Assembly: GCF_019665785.1 (NCBI RefSeq)
Contig: NZ_CP081149.1
Location: forward strand, 3,348,001-3,412,000
Source: Deefgea piscis
GTDB taxonomy: Bacteria; Pseudomonadota; Gammaproteobacteria; Burkholderiales; Chitinibacteraceae
Reading direction: 5' to 3'
DNA: 64,000 nt
The notes under the pieces are model-generated. The model worked only from the letters and a program-made list of their open reading frames with translations, ran no database searches and was not told where the DNA came from. Below are positions 60,962-64,000 of the stretch, one piece after another. Position 1 is the first letter of the stretch; each line of letters starts with the position of its first letter. A program made the translations under genes and the position numbers.

Positions 60962-62299
60962 TTAACTGAGCGGTAAGCTTACTTTAACGATGAGTCCAGT
61001 GCCCTGCATCGCATCCAATAATTCAATCTGTCCCTGCAAACGCGCGATCGTGTTTTTTACAATCGCCAAGCCCAAGCCAGTTCCTTCTGCCTCCTGCCCT
61101 AAAAGACGATGGAATGGTTCAAAAACGTGTATTTTCTCCACATCACTAATCCCAGGCCCGCTGTCTGCGATTTCAATACATAAAAAACCGGCGTGCAGAT
61201 AAGCCGACAGATCAACCACGCCACCTTGCGGGGTATAACGCACCGCGTTATCCAGCAAATTACGCAGCAAAGTACGGATATCTAAATCATGCGCCAGCAG
61301 GCTTAAACCCTCATCGACTTTGGCCCCCAGATCGATGTTTTTCGCTTCTGCTTGCGCAGCAATCTCTTCGAATAATTCACGAATAATCGGTAATAACAAA
61401 ATCGGTGCCACAGCCGATTTCATCAACGCTTGGCTACGCGCAAAAGCCAGCAATTGCTCTAGTAGATTTTTGGCGCGATCAATCCCTTGCTGCAAAGGAA
61501 TCAAGCGAGCTTGCGTTTCGTTTGATAATTCGGTCGCCATCACATTTTGTGCCTGCAATGACAGCGCGGTGAGCGGTGAGCGAAGTTCATGCGCCGCATC
61601 AGCGACAAAGCGCCGCTGTAAATCCATCGCCTGCGCAACGCGCTCTAATAAGCGATTGATGGAGGCGACAAAGGGACGAATTTCGTCTGGAATCTGGTGC
61701 GCTGCCAATGGCCGCAAGTCTTGCTCTGCGCGGCTATCAACCTCATGCGAAAGCCGCGTAATCGGTTTGAGCATGCCGCCGACCATAATGCTAATCAAGG
61801 CGGTTAAAATCGGAATTAACACCACCAAGGGCAGTACCGTTCGGTAACTACTATCGGTCGCGATTTGATCGCGGATTTCTGATTGTTGCGCCACCGCCAA
61901 ACGCTCGCCAGAGCGCAAAGTGCGCACAAACACCCGCCAACGCTCACCATTGAGCACAATGGTTTGAATCCCGTCATGCAGCAGCTTGGCGGGCAAGGCG
62001 ATCTTCTCGCCGCCAGTGCCAGCGCCACTGTCGCCCAAAGTTTGAATAATCAACTTCAGATCAGGGTCGGCTTCTTTGTCTTCTCGACTTAAATCGGGTG
62101 GCTGAACTGGCAAGCCATGCTCGTCAACCAAGGCCGCCACTTGCCGCAATTGATCATCTTGCAGCACTTTAGCCTCTTTAAATGCGGTAAAAAAAGACAA
62201 CGATCCCGCTGCGACCGCCACCAGAATAATCGCCAATGATAGCCACAGCGATAATCGAAAGCGCAGCGACGACGTTAATTTGCTTTGGAAACCATCCAT
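60962..62299 (-). CDS. Sensor histidine kinase (QseC/PmrB-like)
   Basis: 445 residues. Membrane segments at about 15-37 and 167-185 enclose a periplasmic domain of about 130 residues, followed by a HAMP-like linker. HisKA has the phospho-His in DAAHELRSPLTALSLQAQ near residue 238. The HATPase has NLLDNAVRYTPQGG near 345, DSGPGI near 380 and GTGLGLAIVKNTI near 403. Its 5' end overlaps the regulator gene by 25 bases, so the two are coupled. The periplasmic stimulus is unknown; the neighbouring Asr-like gene suggests acid or envelope stress (inference). Confidence 0.9.
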   Translation of the reverse strand: MDGFQSKLTSSLRFRLSLWLSLAIILVAVAAGSLSFFTAFKEAKVLQDDQLRQVAALVDEHGLPVQPPDLSREDKEADPDLKLIIQTLGDSGAGTGGEKIALPAKLLHDGIQTIVLNGERWRVFVRTLRSGERLAVAQQSEIRDQIATDSSYRTVLPLVVLIPILTALISIMVGGMLKPITRLSHEVDSRAEQDLRPLAAHQIPDEIRPFVASINRLLERVAQAMDLQRRFVADAAHELRSPLTALSLQAQNVMATELSNETQARLIPLQQGIDRAKNLLEQLLAFARSQALMKSAVAPILLLPIIRELFEEIAAQAEAKNIDLGAKVDEGLSLLAHDLDIRTLLRNLLDNAVRYTPQGGVVDLSAYLHAGFLCIEIADSGPGISDVEKIHVFEPFHRLLGQEAEGTGLGLAIVKNTIARLQGQIELLDAMQGTGLIVKVSLPLS

Positions 62300-62937
62300 C
62301 CCATTCCCCGAATGTTTTTAATCGCCGTAGCGCCGAGTTTTTTACGCAAACTGTGAATTAAAAACTCAACCGCATTGCTTTCTACTTCTTCATTCCAGCC
62401 ATAAATCCGATTTTCTAATTCTTCACGCGACAAGATCGCCCCAGGCCGCAGCAATAATGCCTGCAATAAAGAAAACTCTCTTGCCGATAAGCGTACGGTT
62501 TTATCGGCGCACTGCACTTCACGCAAGCTCGGGTCTAAAAATAACACGCCATTATTTAAAATCGGGCTGGCATTACCCGCTTTGCGGCGCACCACTGCCC
62601 GCATTCGCGCCAATAACTCTCCCATTTCAAATGGCTTAACCACATAATCGTCTGCGCCCAAATCAAGGCCAGCGATTCGATCATTCACCGCATCTCGCGC
62701 CGTCACTAACAAAACCGGCAAGGCATGATTATTTTGTCGCGCCCAGCGTAGTACCTCCAAGCCATTACAGCGTGGCAAGCCAACATCAAGCAACATCACT
62801 TCATAGCTTTGTACATTTAACGCCGCCATCGCCGCCTCCCCATCATGTGCCCAATCCACTGCGTAGGCAGCATCTTGCAACGCCATTTGAATCGCTGCGC
62901 CGATCATAGGATCATCTTCAACTAGCAATACTTTCAT
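62275..62937 (-). CDS. OmpR-family response regulator (QseB/PmrA-like)
   Basis: 220 residues. Receiver domain with VEDDPMIGAAIQMAL (acidic pocket), phospho-Asp in VMLLDVGLPRCNGLEVL near 51 and switch Lys in ADDYVVKPFEMGELLARM near 101. A winged-helix DNA-binding domain follows, ending in SNAVEFLIHSLRKKLGATAI and GMGWMV. Overall it is closest in appearance to QseB/PmrA. It heads the operon with the kinase gene. Direct-repeat sites of the type seen upstream of the Asr-like gene would suit this regulator class (inference). Confidence 0.92.
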   Translation of the reverse strand: MKVLLVEDDPMIGAAIQMALQDAAYAVDWAHDGEAAMAALNVQSYEVMLLDVGLPRCNGLEVLRWARQNNHALPVLLVTARDAVNDRIAGLDLGADDYVVKPFEMGELLARMRAVVRRKAGNASPILNNGVLFLDPSLREVQCADKTVRLSAREFSLLQALLLRPGAILSREELENRIYGWNEEVESNAVEFLIHSLRKKLGATAIKNIRGMGWMVSKAN

Positions 62938-63092
62938 ATTTGTATCCTTTTTCGTCGACCCTAGTCAGTATACGACGAGCATCGGTCAGCGACTATTTTG
63001 CCAGCAACCGCCGCCTAAGCTGATCCAGCATACGAAACCCCTTTCAAAGTGAACTCAAGTTAAAATAGATAATTGCTTTATGAATCGATGCC

Positions 63093-63896
63093 ATGACCCC
63101 TGCCAAACCCAAATCCAAAGCTAAGACGTATTTATCTGCAGGTTCCAAAAATAAAGCGCCACAAGGCAATACCCAAATAGCCAGTCTAGCGAGAGCGTTG
63201 TCCAAGCTCGGGTTTTGTTCGCGTAGCGAAGCCGAAGCCTTGGTCTTACAAAGCGCGGTGAGCGTGAATGGTAAGGTGTGCGTGGAGATCAATCGCCGCG
63301 TCGATTTAGCGCGCGATCAACTGAGTGTGAACGGTCAAAGTGTTGCCGCTGAAAAGAAAGTCTATTTGATGCTCAATAAGCCGCGCGGCTTGATTACCAG
63401 CGCCCAAGACGAAAAAAACCGCGACACGGTGTTTAGTTGCTTCAAAAATAGTCAGGGTGCTACGCTGCCACACATCGGCCCCGTTGGGCGACTAGATAAA
63501 GCCAGCGAAGGCTTGTTGCTATTCACCAATGACACCCAATGGGCGGCGCGCCTTACTGATCCGGCCAGTCATTTGGACAAAATCTATCACGTGCAAATCG
63601 ATCGCCAAGCGACGCCTGCGCTGATCGCCGCGATGCAAACGGGTGTGATGATGGATGACGGCACGCCTCTCAAAGCCAAGCGCGTGACACTATTACGCAG
63701 CGGTGAAAAAAATGCTTGGCTGGAAGTCGTGCTCGACGAAGGCAAAAACCGCCACATCCGCCGCCTGCTTGAAGCCAATCAAATCAACACGCTGCGATTG
63801 ATGCGCGTCGCAATTGGTAGCTTGGAGTTGGGGGAATTAGCGAAAGGCGAATGGCGGGAATTGAGTAGGGACGAAATTAAGCAATTAACCGTGTAG
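63093..63896 (+). CDS. RsuA/RluB-family rRNA pseudouridine synthase
   Basis: 267 residues. Isomerises specific uridines in rRNA to pseudouridine. An N-terminal basic stretch ([20 protein letters not shown]) leads to an S4 RNA-binding domain ([20 protein letters not shown], about 35-80). The catalytic domain has the Asp in [19 protein letters not shown] near 135, [20 protein letters not shown] near 95 and [14 protein letters not shown] near 217. It is too short for a typical betaproteobacterial RluB and could be an RsuA or RluE/F-type enzyme; the target uridine cannot be read from sequence. The last 104 bases of the window hold no gene. Confidence 0.88.
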   Translation: MTPAKPKSKAKTYLSAGSKNKAPQGNTQIASLARALSKLGFCSRSEAEALVLQSAVSVNGKVCVEINRRVDLARDQLSVNGQSVAAEKKVYLMLNKPRGLITSAQDEKNRDTVFSCFKNSQGATLPHIGPVGRLDKASEGLLLFTNDTQWAARLTDPASHLDKIYHVQIDRQATPALIAAMQTGVMMDDGTPLKAKRVTLLRSGEKNAWLEVVLDEGKNRHIRRLLEANQINTLRLMRVAIGSLELGELAKGEWRELSRDEIKQLTV

Positions 63897-64000
63897 GGTG
63901 CCAATCAGCGATACTTAAGGAATGAAAATTCCACCGAAATTGACGGTACTTGGCTGCGTTACAGCCAACCGGCTCGCCATTGCGTTTGATTTTCTAGCTC

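Noticed and set aside
1..64000. tRNA, rRNA, prophage, toxin-antitoxin or defence island
   Set aside because: No cloverleaf-like, rRNA-like, integrase, capsid or defence-family sequence was recognised on reading both strands; a covariance search would be the decisive check for small RNAs.

Overview
The window reads as chromosomal DNA of a betaproteobacterium, most likely order Neisseriales and close to Chitinibacteraceae. This is inferred from gene content and protein character, not from a database search. In support: a Neisseriales-style set of isoprenoid (ispD/ispF), lipid A (lpxH), ubiquinone (coq7) and heat-shock (grpE-dnaK-dnaJ) genes, an E. coli-like dnaQ/rnhA/yafS/gloB/mltD neighbourhood, a Pseudomonas-like glucose ABC importer, and base composition a little under half GC. 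No rRNA or tRNA gene, CRISPR array, prophage or replication origin was seen.

Layout. 1-3.7 kb: FNT channel, coq7, two cyclophilins and lpxH. 3.8-5.5 kb: a solute-binding protein gene cut by a complete IS5-family element with perfect 19-bp ends and no target duplication. 5.6-10.2 kb (minus strand): a periplasmic protein, then an operon dnaQ > TPR protein > ispD > NTF2-like protein whose members overlap at their start/stop codons, then a REP-flanked RAYT gene lodged between ispD and ispF. 10.6-15.5 kb: ygiD-like dioxygenase, rnhA, yafS, gloB, mltD. 16-20 kb: moeB and a gluconate module (gntR, tandem operator, gntK, gntT). 20-24 kb: a small SUOX-fold protein with a hybrid histidine kinase, GNAT and YHS proteins. 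24-27 kb: an ABC-2 exporter with a REP cluster, divergent from an AraC regulator. 28-35 kb: a dispersed repeat, TatD hydrolase, chemoreceptor, two TerC-superfamily membrane proteins, PIG-L deacetylase, DUF1622 and a 55-residue secreted peptide. 35-40 kb: exonuclease/GIY-YIG fusion, RlmK-like methylase, coaD and an orphan LivJ-type binding protein. 40-44 kb: the heat-shock operon with a textbook sigma-32 promoter. 44-48 kb: glyoxylate shunt (aceA, aceB) and a GST. 48-55.5 kb: gtsABCD-like glucose importer and a FixLJ-type two-component system. 55.6-64 kb: pepD, an rquA-like gene, DUF2059, a CNNM/CorC-type protein, an Asr-like acid-shock protein beside a two-component system, and an RsuA-family pseudouridine synthase.

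How it fits together. Sugar-acid and sugar uptake (gntT/gntK and gts) would feed a gluconate/Entner-Doudoroff route, and aceA/aceB allow growth on acetate. coq7 (oxygen-dependent ubiquinone synthesis) together with an rquA-like gene suggests a switch from ubiquinone to rhodoquinone when oxygen falls. The most notable non-coding signals are the RAYT/REP family (one RAYT pair and a four-palindrome cluster), two copies of a CAGAGRCGCAGAG inverted-repeat element, an exact RstA-box match upstream of the Asr-like gene, overlapping tandem GntR-type operators, a triple repeat upstream of the glucose operon, and an intrinsic terminator between dnaK and dnaJ. I found no clear candidate for a wholly new multi-gene system. 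The best leads are the RAYT insertion inside the isoprenoid operon, the uncharacterised TPR protein coupled to dnaQ and ispD, and the regulatory region of the Asr-like gene.
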